The position numbers and the translations under genes were made by a program. A DNA stretch of 64,000 nt from Paragonimus westermani. Taxonomy: Eukaryota > Platyhelminthes > Trematoda > Plagiorchiida > Troglotrematidae. Below are positions 56,101 through 64,000 of this stretch, piece after piece. Numbering within the stretch: position 1 is the first letter of the stretch; each line of letters opens with the position of its first letter. The notes below the pieces were generated by a model that was not told the DNA's origin, ran no database searches, and worked only from the letters and a program-made list of their open reading frames with translations. Where the stretch lies: the NCBI GenBank assembly GCA_008508345.1, contig QNGE01000908.1, positions 1-64,000 on the forward strand. Reading direction: 5' to 3'.

Positions 56101-59100
56101 ATTAGTGGAATATCGCACAGAACTGTCCTGATCGCCCCGGGGAGATACAACAGGGTGATAGTAGACTGGTTGCGTAAGGGGCAGTTCATTCTCTGAGCAT
56201 ATGGTTCGACCGGTGTAAAGACATTCTCTTTCGGGTGAAGCGAAAGGTTGTGGAGTCAGTAAAATTTGACGGTTGATTGGTGGGTGTGTGACACCTCGTA
56301 TTTGGCTGTTCAGGTTGATCAGATACTTCCGATTTGTCAGCACACAGGAACGGACCAGACCGTAGACGATTAGAAATAGCAGGTAGAATGTGGCTATGAC
56401 AGATGACGTAATTATCAGCGGCAAATAGATGACCCATCGGTGTTCCTCCATTTTGGTGGTCAGATTCAGCTGGCGGATTTCTGACCTCAAACGGTCGAAA
56501 AATGGGGGATCTGTGTAATTGAGTGGCCGACTGTATTCCGGAAAAACACTGAATGCTCGGCTTGCATGGCAGTCTCTCAAACGTACCAGCAGTAGAGGGT
56601 GATCCACATATACGTAATTACCGCCGATATCTGAAGTGAGTTGTTGTGTGTTCCAAGTATAACGGATATCAAACTGTTCAACTGTTTCACGATTGTTTAG
56701 TATCAGCTGGTTCGCGGTTGAGTCCAAAACTAAATAGTCGTGATGTAAGAGACATTTTGAATCGATTCTACGAAAAACTTGGACGTTTATGTACGCTGGA
56801 GTGCCTGTCACCTGACCTGCGTGAAAAATTCAAGTAAACTATGTGAAATATAAAAGCACAAACCAGAGATAATAATAATTCTGTCAAACTGAGCAGATCG
56901 TTCACTAATATATATATATATAATGCAAGAGGAAGAATCAGCTCTTTCCATAATTTTTTCAACCTGATTCGGTGTTTGGCTTATTTCAGAAGTAGTGAGA
57001 TTATTGTTGGTTTTAGTTTGAAATTTTTGTCTCGGCTAATAAATATCACGTGTGTTTGCACTGAGTGCACAGAAACCAGTCGCGCTCTTTTTTGAAAGAT
57101 AGGATGTAAAATTCAACCTTAGCACACTGATAAACACTTTGGTACGCGGTGTTATTTAAACTAAACAGTAAGTTTCATCGAGGTTCAACAGCTGAAGAGA
57201 TCAATCACTCCAACACGGGATATCTTGATTCGAACAAAAGAAAGTTGACCCATTCAAACTACTAAGTATACTACTATGTGAACAAAGCGCTGGTTGTACA
57301 ATTTTCTTAGCATATCTCACGTTGCTTCCAGTCCATAAAACAGACAGAGGGACTTCTTAAGCAAGTCCATAACACTGACTTGCTCGAACAACTTAGGCGC
57401 CGTAATAATCTGTTGGAATCGCTGCACACCTCATGGAGTCCAACCACTCAATCGATCTCAATGACTCATTTCGTCCTATCTATCGCGCATTGGGTTTACA
57501 ATCAAAACATGTCAAAGAGCGCTTACTGGCAGTCGCGGAAGCCATAGCCCTCCGTTTACTCTCGCCCCCCACTATGTATTCAAAAACGTTTCGTAAAAAC
57601 ACTGAATCGTCCATGACCTGGTGTTCACGTCCGGACCGAACAGATTACGTAATCATGACCACTATCTTAACAGTCATCAATTATTTGTACAGTTGACCTG
57701 ATCCTTTTGAAACTGATACTGAACCGTTCGATCTCTTAATGTACATTTTCTCACACATGATTAGTTCATATAAATGTGGTGTAATTAGCCTGATGATGAA
57801 TCACCGAAAACAAGCTTGTTCACTACACGTTTTTCCTGTTGGAATCTATTGAAACATTCGATTGGCACTCCTTGACAGGCTAATAGCACTCCAGTCTACT
57901 GCGGTATGCTAATGTAGGTTTTATAAAGTTGTAACACGGAAACCAATGCGTTACTATTTGGAACAAACGGACAAACTGAGCAATAGCCACTAATGATTTT
58001 TGCTAGACCATTCAATTGTATAGATTTAATTTTGCCAAATTTGAAGCTGGATTAGTTCGGGACGAACAGCATAAGTTGGACGTTCACCTGTGTGAATTTT
58101 GGCATGCAATATTCGAAAAGCTTGATTCGGAACCGTCTGCTACTTTATGCACCTGAGGTAGGCTGAAGTCTTCAGCATAGAAATGCAGAATCATATACAG
58201 TCAATCAATTCTCAGAGCTACCAGACCTTTCCTGTTCACAATTTGAAACCCGCCAAAAGGCTTAACACAAAAGTGGTTCCCAGTTATTTATGCCCATAAA
58301 CACTGGTAGTCAAAGTACTTCCTCCTGGAAAACACATCAGGCGGCTAGGTCGTTATCAGGGTAACAGCAGACACAAAACTTGTTTGCTATAATTAAAAAG
58401 AACGTCGCTATACTGAACAGGGGATCACAAATTAATCTTAAGTTGAAGTAACCGGTTAATTTAAGGATTTGTATATTCACATCTTTTTAAAATCTTCGAC
58501 TCGATAACTTTTACATACATATACGGTTCACCAGATTGACACTATCGAAAATTCGCTACCAAACGCAGTAAAACACTATTTGATTAACAGTTAACTGAGG
58601 TTTTACTTGAGTGATTTTCTAGGGAAAATTCACGCTTATAGATAGGAATGTTTGTCCTCTGCCTGCATAGAATGGCAAAATGGAAACACTAATGAACTAG
58701 AAGTAAACCTTGAGATGTGTTCTATGATCACTGATGCTCACTGTCATGGTAAGTTGCGGAGTTCTCTGTATCAATTAAAATGAAACACTCTTACAGATCT
58801 TTCATGACTCAAGCCATGATATTTTTTCATTCTATGTGAGTCTAGCCTTAAGAAAAACTCTGTAAATTCACTAGATGAATTATATCCCTATTACATCAAT
58901 TGATATACGTTGAAGCAAGTGGGGAATTTAAGAATATACATATACAAGTAACAGGAACCACATGTCTTTAAGATAGATGTCGTTTTCTAGTCGACTTAGA
59001 GAGACAATGGACATACGTGTGCATTCTCAGATGATGCTGTTACAACAGTAACTTTGCCTTGTTCGGGTAATACTTGCTGATTTATTGATGACTGACAAGT

Positions 59101-62100
59101 ATGAATATACTTATCAGTAACGTATGATCAGTTTTATTTTTAATCTGTCGGTATGTTCATATTTTTCAACCAAGAGATCACATCTAATCAAATGATTTGA
59201 AACATAGCTGTATGTTCTTTGAACACAGCAAGCACCTGTGGGTGTCCAGATAACCGAGGCGGATGTCTCGATCCAGCTATCGAATTTCTCAAAGTAGCCA
59301 ACCAGAAAATAATTGTTTAACTGCTAATCTTTGTGAGTGGCCAGTTAAGGGAACACTCGTGTTCATTCTGCAATCACAACTTGATTGCCATTCCTTCCGT
59401 AATTAAACATCAAACTGATGTTTCCGTCAACACTGCGCCGGACACTACATTTGTTTGACTGAATGAGAAATGTTGAAATTCTACCCGATTACTGACACAC
59501 CCAACAGCAATTTTACTAGCTGTATGCCAATGGCAACAATTTCGTACCGCTTCGCAAGAAAATTGACCGGCTTAAACCATTGAATTTTAGCTACCGGATA
59601 TCACCCAGTCATAACAGTGCGATTATACTGCATGCCTAAGCGTTTGCCCATTCACTTTTCAGATGTATCATACACTTGAAAACTTTCCACAACCCTGAAC
59701 ACTTGGTTAACGGGCAATTATTGGGTTTTTCAACCGACATATACGGGAGCAGGATTTACTTAACTGGTCCTTAGAACCTCAGCTGGGCCCGTAATTTGTG
59801 TAAATCATGTTTGAACCAGACGTATATGGGATGTGAGATTTCTAGGATAGATTAGGATAGATTTCGCTTGATGTAACTTTTTCTATTTGCCAGTCGCTCG
59901 GTAGACTGATATATCGATCCGGGCACTATCTTCGACCTGAGAAGGCTCTACTGGCTATCCAAACACGTGTGAAAGCACAAACAGCATGCTCGCATGTACA
60001 CGTGTTATTGCAGTTGTTCAATTTAGTCAGTCGTGTGACCTTCACACATGAAATAAATGACCAGATGTACTTTAGTACCGTTTCAACGAACAGTAGTTGA
60101 GATGAGGTGAGTAAATTAATGAACTTCATTTGGTTTGAAGTCGTTGTCGCTCGTGTTCTTGCATGTGTGTGTGTTTAAGCACTACGGAGGAATCTGAGCT
60201 AAATCCTGAATAGACACATTTTGAGCGAGTTTTCGTACTCGTGCTATGAATTGATTATATGCAATGTTACCCCCCAAGCAATACTTAATTAAATGAATGA
60301 TAGTACCAGCAGTGTGATTTTGGAACGAAGGAACCACTCATGGATTTGGAAGGGCCCAAGTTGTGGCAAGCATAAGCTTTATTTCAGATTCAGTCAGTAA
60401 TAATACCACCTGGTTAAACTGGGGAAGCGATCTACTCGCTGAAAGTTTACACAGATGCACATTCGTTCTGCAGTTTCACGTGGAATTTATCAAGAGATCG
60501 ACTATTCTAGGAGGATTTGTCAGAACTTGCCTCCATTCTGAAAAAGTTGAGCTTTAGTTCACCTCAGACTTGCGACAGGAAGAGCATGCCCAAGAGTTGT
60601 GAGCACTTTGCAAATTCAGCTCTTAGGTTATATAAGGACGGGTGGGTAGATAAGTTCATATGTACATTTTGTGCTCCACTGGCTTGGTTTGCTAGACAAG
60701 TTCAATTACATTTTCCACCTTACAGCATACTGTTTTTGTTGGTAGTTTGAATCCGACCATATCCCGGGCTGTCCATAGTCGAATCCCTTCCAGGTGAAAA
60801 ATCTGCCGGAATAATTTTCGGCAATACTATTTAACACTTTTACGTGGCTGCGCTTATAAAGTATGAAAAAATCTGTGCTGAGGTGCTCTATTTTCTTCCA
60901 ACTCTGAGGCTGTGTGTTCTCGAAAAATGCTTCGGAAGCTGTGATTTTTGATTTGTCACTCGTTCAGAAATCCTCGTGATGACAAGAACATTTCTCCCAT
61001 GTTCAATTTTTCAGTGCGACTACGCAGTCTCAAAGCACATTTGCGCCTGAAACGTAAATGAATCATACCTCAATCGAGGATGATTTTCGCTGTTGAATAC
61101 AAACGGCAAATGAAGATTTTACTGATCTACAGCTGGGGTTTGATTGTTTTTGATTTTTGGGTGAGGATTAGAAACCTGAGTAACACTGAAGTATCTAATT
61201 TTTGTTAATATTCCATGTCAACCCAACAAAGGTGGTCACCCGCCTCCAAATTTTTGAACTCATGCATGCAACAGTTCCCGATGGTAGTAGTTAATTTCTG
61301 AACTACATAAGCCAGATTTAATACGATCCACGTATGACAAAATTTTACCACTGTGACAGCACGTTGTTTCTACTGCCATGACATTCAGACAAACATCACA
61401 TTGAATTTCCTGTATAAATGGGGAGGGGGTTTCTGTCTGATCACTCAAGTGCGTTGTCTATTGTGCAAAGATCACAAATATAAAAGCAGACAATTTATCA
61501 TATTGTTAGGGATGAAACAGCAAAATCAGTGTAGTCTGACAATGTGGTTGTAATCTTTCTAAGCGGTACATACTCAAGTACTTACAATCTACAACTTAAA
61601 TATTTGTACGAGTTGATCGTTATTTTGTGAATGCGATCAGACAAGCTGATAAATTGACTCTAACTATTACTCTTGAATTCGGCGGTCTAGTATTATGTTT
61701 ATCAATTCCCTACTGAAACCCGCTGTCCATCGTGCCGTCGATCTTTCAAGCCTCGGACGCTGTCAACACTTCTACGGTATCTTGATTACATATCGTCAAA
61801 GATCCTTAAGTCGTGAGTCAAGAAATAGTTACGCATCAAAAGCCGGAAACTGCCTCTGTTTCAGAGTGGATACATTTGTTTAAAATCTCTGAAATTGGTT
61901 CGGTTATATGTATTGTGAATCCCAGTAACGAATAGCAGAGCTGGACCTGAGAATTATTAGACCAACGCAAAATGTTAGCCTTTCAACCGCGGCATACCAA
62001 TGAATTCAGACCTCAGGAGGGTTTTTTGTCTACAAAGTTGCATCTATTTTCACTCATTAATTTATGCTTGTTTTTCCACTCCTAACCTTAAAACTGAATT

Positions 62101-63355
62101 CATACCTACACACGTATATACACTTTCTTGTACTAAGATGAGCTGACTAAATCGCCGATTTAGTAGCAGGGTCTGGGCTGCATCTTGTTCTGTGGGGGAG
62201 TAACGCAAATGGAGCTTGTTATACCACAAGCAGACAAAACACCAAGATGGTCAATAACAAGATTTATCTTTCACACATTTGCGAATGGCAAACGTAAAAA
62301 CTAATTTTACCTTTAAGTAGCCATTTTGCAAATTATCCTATCAGGATTATCCTCGTTGAAGCTTGTAGCTCTTCAAACGTCAACAGTAAGGCACATCGGG
62401 ATGAGATTAAATTGGGAAGCCAGTTAAGAATAAGGTGTACTATTTTCCACGCCCTCCTTTTCGACCTCTATAACTGCTTACCGTTTATTTCACTGGATGT
62501 GTTTTTACTTCATCCTTTTCTTATTGAGACGTTCTATCCGTCAAAACATTCGTTTACTCATCTCATTATTATGCTATAGGCATAATGTAAATCTTCCGAA
62601 CTTCAGTCCCAAATAACTACTATAGGTTGTCATATCACACTTTCGCTCAAAGCGACCCACCTTGATGGCATTCGCCATTGTATCTAATTAACACTCGGGA
62701 GCGGGAACATTTGCGTTCGTTATTTGACCCCAGGCGAAAATCTTTTATCACTTATACCTTAGCAGAATAACATTGCGAGTTAGGTAACTGCCGTTTGCTT
62801 TAAAATCAAACATTGACAGTCGTGTCTGCCATTCACGCGCTAATGGGAAAACAGTTTGAAATCTCAAGTGCATATAATTGTACGAATCCGATCGCATGTG
62901 AACCGTTTTCACCTAGGTGGGTTAATTTTGCTAGATGCTTGTGCGTGCGCATCCGAACGACCCTGAATTAACTCAGCTGAATTAACTGTCACATTTTCCT
63001 CCCGCAGCTTATTTATGTCTTCTTCCAATCATTTCACGTTGTTTGCAGTTTGAAAACATTTCTTCATCCTTTGCTTATGACCTCTAGAATGGTGACTAAT
63101 TAAGTTTTGGACAAAACGCCGCTTATCGCTCAACGGTGACGAGTTTATGTAAACTAGGAATGATCCACGTTGACCTACCTGTCACTAAGAGTTCGTAACG
63201 CTGTCCAGCGTTTCCGGACGAGACTGGACGTAGTCGGATGCGAACTGCAGGGCGAAGAACAGTTTGCTGACTAAGCGCGTCACGGTTTCGGTTCAACAAG
63301 ACACAGTTTTGTGGTGAGCGTTTGCAAAAAATCTGGCGAATAATTGACTTGTTTC
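13466..63355 (-). CDS. Large five-pass membrane protein, six exons, 5' incomplete
   Basis: Six exons joined in frame encode about 1,359 residues to a stop; the start is outside the window. Reading order: a strand-rich ectodomain (1-185), membrane segment 1 (186-212), a cytoplasmic loop of about 105, segment 2 (318-346), a large helical ectodomain loop (347-728), segment 3 (729-753), a cytoplasmic loop of about 205, segment 4 (959-979), a second ectodomain loop (980-1185), segment 5 (1186-1212) and a cytoplasmic tail of about 147. Arg and Lys flank the predicted inner side of all five segments. N-glycosylation sequons fall on the predicted outside (near 158, 176, 353, 540 and 1101). Five segments with two large outer loops is the prominin layout, but cytoplasmic loops are longer than in prominins, ectodomain cysteines are few, and I do not recognise the sequence. 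It is probably a surface protein of unknown role. Donors and acceptors are canonical GT-AG and all phases agree, which is the main evidence that the exons form one gene. Confidence 0.8.
16427..16492 (+). mobile_element. Possible GIY-YIG start of a Penelope-like element
   Basis: The frame reads DVTYLGQTAAHQICGVHCDY. In Penelope-like elements the C-terminal endonuclease begins with YIGxT followed by R-x-L and later R-x-x-EH. Here YLGQT is intact but the following Arg and Glu-His positions have decayed. It is on the same strand as the element end at 17186-17263, about 700 bases downstream. The expected gap is near 300 bases, and the excess contains the oppositely oriented fragment at 16860-17015. 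The short match makes this tentative. Confidence 0.35.
16860..17015 (-). mobile_element. C-terminal GIY-YIG end of a Penelope-like element
   Basis: The frame carries SSIARHFRITGHQVD, then FNILLRNQNRKLLASS, then ALLIRTHQQAVYVQNG before a stop. The pattern S-x-I-x-x-H, TGH, a ten-residue gap, L-A-x-x-A-x-L-I-R, a few residues and a final V-Q-N/K is the usual tail of the endonuclease domain in Penelope-like elements. The Glu of the expected AEA motif is replaced (SAA), so it is probably inactive. No reverse-transcriptase part was seen, which fits the 5' truncation common in this class. It faces away from the similar fragment at 17186. Confidence 0.6.
17186..17263 (+). mobile_element. Second Penelope-like element end, inverted relative to its neighbour
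   Basis: The frame reads EVLLIRSHQPALYAQKWI then QPIELP, matching the last residues of Penelope-like endonucleases (L-I-R, x2-4, P, x, L-C-x-Q-K, then a hydrophobic L-P ending). At the DNA level CTGTTGATCAGAA and the next 40 bases resemble the reverse complement of the 16860-16915 region, so both derive from one family and stand as an inverted pair whose 3' ends point outward. Only the extreme end is readable. Confidence 0.5.
19590..19670 (-). repeat. tRNA-derived SINE head of a second family
   Basis: Read on the minus strand there is a perfect T-arm: GCTGG, a seven-base loop TTCTAAG, then CCAGC. About 50 bases upstream is a D-arm-like AGTCGGTACAGC. The spacing fits a tRNA, but the acceptor stem does not pair, so this is a tRNA-derived repeat and not a tRNA gene. 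It accounts for the protein-like plus-strand frame at 19467-19886, which reads through the repeat (GLEPAT is the reverse translation of a box B). It lacks the tail of the 40.9 kb SINE family. Confidence 0.5.
20388..20534 (-). mobile_element. Penelope-like element GIY-YIG remnant
   Basis: The minus frame reads SSITKHLLTTGHDISIESS and, after about 17 residues, YARALLVPRRQQAPL and a stop. The S-x-I-x-x-H, x2-3, TGH core is typical of the C-terminal part of Penelope-like elements; the A-x-A-L-x-I-R segment is degenerate. The open frame extends upstream to 20714 without recognisable motifs. It has the same orientation as the host gene. Confidence 0.5.
22652..22898 (-). CDS. Internal exon in the second ectodomain loop
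   Basis: A short exon of 247 bases inside an otherwise 17 kb gap. The acceptor is excellent (TTTGTTTCCATTCCCAG, ending at 22899) and the donor too (ACAGATA then GTAAGTTTC at 22651). It starts in phase 0, exactly as the upstream exon at 31451 ends, and leaves one base that the terminal exon completes to serine. It encodes 82 residues starting SFFDRQVRAEASLMVKAMQE, with one N-glycosylation sequon (NNS) and one cysteine, and continues the helical outer loop between membrane segments 4 and 5. The strong sites and matching phases make chance unlikely. Confidence 0.75.
22899..31450 (-). other. Intron between the 31.5 kb and 22.7 kb exons
   Basis: About 8.6 kb, from the donor GTGAGT at 31450 to the acceptor at 22899. 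It contains a diverged SINE copy at 27909-28075. The remaining open frames are short and of chance-like composition. A box-A-like string at about 24765 (GTGTGGTGGTTAGTG) has no matching box B. Confidence 0.65.
27909..28075 (-). repeat. Diverged copy of the tRNA-derived SINE family
   Basis: On the minus strand this copy keeps box B (AGAGTTCTGACCCTGG), then GCAAGGATAT, then GAGCGAAACCCGAGTCTGG, GGAAAGGGCTG and a final ATGAGTGACG. Each block aligns in order with the copy at 40809-41010, including the last bases. Box A is not readable. Divergence is clearly higher than between the 1-41 and 40.9 kb copies, so it is an older insertion. It sits in an intron of the membrane-protein gene, in sense orientation. 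Confidence 0.75.
31451..32083 (-). CDS. Exon with the fourth membrane segment
   Basis: This 633-base exon has exactly 211 codons, phase 0 at both ends. The acceptor is TTTTCACTCGGATTCCCAG (ending at 32084) and the donor is TTT then GTGAGTTC. It starts FGYMCVRETIAEEKN, continues through a Ser- and Cys-rich cytoplasmic stretch (paired cysteines at CCSTTSPC and ATCC that could be lipid-modified, an inference), and then has membrane segment 4 (YISAVVGLAVILVLFGLLL). The C-terminal half, with EFARGYFDNMIEKQAKRLN, is charged and helical and belongs to the second outer loop. The donor lacks the preferred AG before GT but no better GT exists before the stop at 31394. Confidence 0.8.
32084..41795 (-). 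other. Intron between the 41.8 kb and 31.5 kb exons
   Basis: About 9.7 kb, from the donor GTAAGC at 41795 to the acceptor before 32083. It contains the best-preserved SINE copy (40809-41010) and a plus-strand cysteine-rich exon-like frame that runs to the donor (41476-41809). A minus frame at 38427-38729 looks partly protein-like but does not fit the gene's phase. Nothing else was recognised. Confidence 0.7.
40809..41010 (-). repeat. Best-preserved copy of the tRNA-derived SINE
   Basis: Read on the minus strand: box A (TGGCGCAGTGGTTAACACGG, at about 40980-40998), box B (GGAGTTCAAATCC, at 40941-40953), then an unrelated body with GGCAAGGATATGCACTACTG, CGAAACTCGAGTCTAGTG, TCTCGAAAGAGGCTGG and a tail AAGTCTATCTGAATGCG ending TGTGAGTGACGG. 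Total length is about 200 bases. The head is that of a tRNA (RNA polymerase III promoter); the tail recurs at 1-41, 27.9 kb and 47.4 kb, which defines a dispersed family. The element makes no protein and presumably moves with the machinery of a LINE, as such SINEs generally do. Confidence 0.8.
41476..41809 (+). pseudogene. Cysteine-rich exon-like frame on the plus strand
   Basis: A strong acceptor (CCCGTTATTTTTGTTCAG) ends at 41475 and an open frame runs to TAG at 41809. The translation has six cysteines in the second half (IDCVADSTKVYICK, TQCTID, YLGCADS, YYTCTNLCELN), two N-glycosylation sequons (NST, NMT) and a strand-like pattern that suggests a small extracellular module of fibronectin-III or Ly6 type. 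None of these is certain. It overlaps the last 14 bases of the minus-strand exon at 41796-42492. No donor or partner exon could be assigned, so this may be a duplicated exon fragment or chance. Confidence 0.3.
41796..42492 (-). CDS. Exon with the third membrane segment
   Basis: The acceptor is textbook (TTTTCTGTTTATCCACAG) at 42493 and the donor is CCG then GTAAGC at 41795. The first base completes a Glu codon left open by the 55.1 kb exon, and the exon ends in phase 0. It encodes 232 residues: LKRIFLANQYRSLLSVPEG, a hydrophilic end of the first outer loop, membrane segment 3 (LRLILLLIDCFIIVYRFY), the positively flanked LRDIWFGQR, and a cytoplasmic stretch rich in Ser, Leu and Lys. Its donor end is overlapped antisense by the cysteine-rich frame at 41476-41809. 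Confidence 0.85.
46955..47140 (-). CDS. Possible optional exon of the membrane-protein gene
   Basis: This minus frame has a protein-like composition, unlike most intronic frames: GTSQSDQGYAGRLAAQIF, then ESARKEHALRMDGSVISV and IEQLVLTQLNVSWIKDSQ. Taken from the acceptor ending GGCAACAG to the donor GC then GTAACA, it starts with one base and ends with two, so it can be inserted between the 55.1 kb and 41.8 kb exons without losing the frame. It would add 62 helical residues to the first outer loop, which is itself helical. Both splice sites are mediocre and the flanking exons also join without it, so it may be alternative or not real. Confidence 0.35.
47387..47441 (+). repeat. 3' part of the tRNA-derived SINE family
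   Basis: CTTTTCCAAAGTGAGG, a few bases, then GGAAGGTTTGTGTGAATG and CGGAGGCTTCG align in order with the 3' part of the 40.9 kb copy (TCTCGAAAGAGGCTGG, GGAAAGTCTATCTGAATG, CGAATGCTGCG). Similarity fades after TTCGC, and the tRNA head is not readable upstream. It lies antisense to the host gene in its longest intron. Confidence 0.55.
55133..56816 (-). CDS. Largest exon: N-terminal ectodomain, first two membrane segments, first outer loop
   Basis: The exon has 1,684 bases and 560 complete codons. The acceptor is TTGAATTTTTCACGCAG at 56817 and the donor is CAAGA then GTAAGTCAG at 55132. It starts with GT, completing a Gly codon from the 63.2 kb exon, and ends with GA. Content: strand-rich ectodomain (TGTPAYINVQVFRR, YVDHPLLLVRLRDCHASR), membrane segment 1 (LPLIITSSVIATFYLLFLIV), a cytoplasmic loop, segment 2 (FRVFYTFLFTFSVAVSLIF), then a long charged helical region (QWLETFAEQELRRQLDYVDR to ELLERSYQSGWLRYVQRML) that could form coiled coils. 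Two cysteines in the loop (VACHH and RRDCVL) could pair. A second AG five bases further (GTCAG) would put the exon out of frame, so the first is preferred. Confidence 0.9.
56909..56922. repeat. (TA)7 microsatellite
   Basis: Seven perfect TA units in the intron, about 95 bases before the acceptor of the largest exon. It is short and probably length-polymorphic. Confidence 0.8.
57409..57606 (+). mobile_element. Penelope-like element GIY-YIG remnant in an intron
   Basis: The plus frame reads SVGIAAHLMESNHSIDLNDS, then FRPIYRALGLQ and RLLAVAEAIALRLLSPPTMY before SKTF. The order I-A-x-H-L, x3-4, N/G-H-x-I-D, a short gap, F-R-x-I-Y-R, and L-L-A-V-A-E-A-I-A-x-R-L-L-x-P is the C-terminal half of the endonuclease domain of Penelope-like elements. 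The AEA motif is intact here, so this copy is better preserved than those at 16-21 kb. Two stop codons lie just upstream (TAATAA) and no YIGxT start was seen, so the copy is truncated. It lies antisense to the host gene. Confidence 0.7.
61349..61409 (-). pseudogene. Orphan RING-finger exon candidate
   Basis: A very strong acceptor (CCCCCTCCCCATTTATACAG, ending at 61410) is followed by 61 bases and a donor (AGTG then GTAAAA). The phase-0 frame reads EIQCDVCLNVMAVETTCCHS. C-x2-C, about nine residues, then C-C-H-S is the first half of a RING-type zinc finger, and the donor falls just where the next zinc ligand (FC) would be due. Included in the host gene it would hit a stop at once in the required phase, so it belongs to something else: a nested gene, a duplicated exon or a relic. 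No second half was found in the window. Confidence 0.35.
63179..63355 (-). CDS. Most upstream visible exon: part of the N-terminal ectodomain
   Basis: Acceptor CTTATTTATTTTTGTCCAG ends at 63356; donor is GACAG then GTAGGT at 63178. The exon has 177 bases: two that complete a codon from an exon outside the window, 58 codons, and one G that the next exon completes to Gly. It encodes RQIFCKRSPQNCVLLNRNR and, near the end, VRIRLRPVSS and QRYELLVT, a strand pattern that continues smoothly into the next exon. The matching phase and strong sites support it, but it is small and has no independent support. The frame stays open upstream to 63524, which I read as intron because the acceptor is so strong. 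Confidence 0.65.
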
Positions 63356-64000
63356 CTGGACAAAAATAAATAAGCAGAATAGTGCACTGTTCAGAACGAG
63401 TTTTTCTAGGCCGAGTTAGAAAAAATTGAAGGGTATCTTCAGTGAATTCAGCCTGCCCACTCGCAAAATGCTTGATGCTCAGAAAATGCACAAAATGTTG
63501 TAAATTGTTAAATAGTCGACACAAGGTGATTTACAGGTTTTATTTTGCAACGCACAGTTGTGAAAAGTCGATGTTTCTTTACGGACGAAAGACAATGAAA
63601 ATGGAATCTTGTTAGTCGGAATGTCTTGCTTAATCAATCTGTTACTGCAAGATTATTTAACAGGTTAAAACGCTCAATAAGCCGTGCATGTTAGATGTAA
63701 TATTGCTGACATTCTGGACACGTCCAGCAATCACGCTTATGGCACCTTTGAAATAAATAATGAACTAACTCGAACAGACAACAGGTTTCTAAAACAGTCA
63801 GAATCAATAGTAAAACAAAAACCACCACACCGTAAACCGAAACTTCAACTCTTGGTGAGTTATTACCATTTTCCAACCGTAGTGATAGGTTTTTATGCTA
63901 CGTAAATCCAGGCGAAATGCTTTGAAGCTGACCGCTGTGATAGCTGCACTCTGGGTGAATATGCATGTGTTAACCATTCGGCTACCACACTGACCACTGT
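63356..64000 (-). other. Probable intron upstream of the first visible exon
   Basis: If the 63.2 kb exon is right, this is the end of another intron and the gene's 5' part lies beyond the window. A TM-like minus frame at 63691-63876 arises from a T-rich stretch and was not called. At the extreme right a tRNA-like string is listed separately. Confidence 0.45.
63951..64000 (-). repeat. Possible tRNA-like SINE head at the window edge
   Basis: Read on the minus strand, GTGGTCAGTGTGGTAGCCGA and ATGGTTAACACATGC resemble the start of a tRNA or tRNA-derived SINE (box A with GTTAACAC as in the 40.9 kb copy). A clear box B is missing downstream. It may be an old copy or chance. Confidence 0.3.

Larger units (their letters stand above)
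56817..63178 (-). other. Intron between the 63.2 kb and 55.1 kb exons
   Basis: About 6.4 kb, from the donor GTAGGT at 63178 to the acceptor before 56816. It contains a (TA)7 run at 56909, a Penelope-like remnant at 57409-57606 and a RING-type exon-like piece at 61349-61409. Nothing else could be named. Confidence 0.65.

Noticed and set aside
63691..63876. Minus frame with a TM-like run and a CWTCPEC motif, possible first exon
   Set aside because: It has no ATG, no donor in the required phase, and the hydrophobic run comes from a T-rich stretch.
1..64000. Search for functional tRNA, rRNA, CRISPR arrays, long tandem repeats and full-length transposons
   Set aside because: None could be supported; all tRNA-like signals are degenerate SINE heads and all transposon coding signals are short C-terminal relics.

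Overview
The window looks like nuclear DNA of a flatworm, most probably a trematode. It has one very long gene split by introns of about 8 to 13 kb, spliceosomal GT-AG sites, tRNA-derived SINEs and decayed Penelope-like retroelement ends. Base composition is moderately AT-rich by eye. There is no bacterial-style gene packing, no operon and no CRISPR array. Assignment to trematodes is an inference from architecture and repeat types, because no sequence search was possible.

The only gene I can build with confidence is on the minus strand. Six exons are visible: 63179-63355, 55133-56816, 41796-42492, 31451-32083, 22652-22898 and 13466-14109. All five junctions keep the reading frame. They give a 3'-complete, 5'-incomplete protein of about 1,359 residues, and the start lies beyond the right edge of the window. 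Residues are numbered from the first complete codon of the 63.2 kb exon. The protein has five membrane segments (about 186-212, 318-346, 729-753, 959-979 and 1186-1212). It has a strand-rich N-terminal ectodomain, two large ectodomain loops and three cytoplasmic parts, and the positive-inside rule agrees at every segment. The topology recalls prominins, but I do not recognise the family by sequence. Two AATAAA signals follow the stop, at 13288 and 13187.

Layout. 1-13.2 kb is intergenic: a SINE tail at the left edge, a LINE-like zinc-knuckle remnant near 9.0 kb, a tRNA-like head near 9.8 kb and a PAN/apple-like exon candidate at 10.9 kb. 13.2-63.4 kb is the gene. Its introns carry SINE copies (28.0, 40.9 and 47.4 kb, plus a different tRNA-like unit at 19.6 kb) and GIY-YIG ends of Penelope-like elements (16.4-17.3, 20.4 and 57.4 kb). 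They also hold exon-like pieces that do not fit the host gene: a cysteine-rich plus-strand piece at 41.5-41.8 kb and a RING-type piece at 61.35 kb. One possible extra exon of the host gene lies at 46.96-47.14 kb. 63.36-64.0 kb should be upstream intron, with a possible tRNA-like SINE head at the edge.

Most short ORFs here have the F, L, S, C and Y-rich composition of chance reading frames and were left out. Exon limits come from reading splice consensus and phase by eye. No transcript or homology evidence was available.
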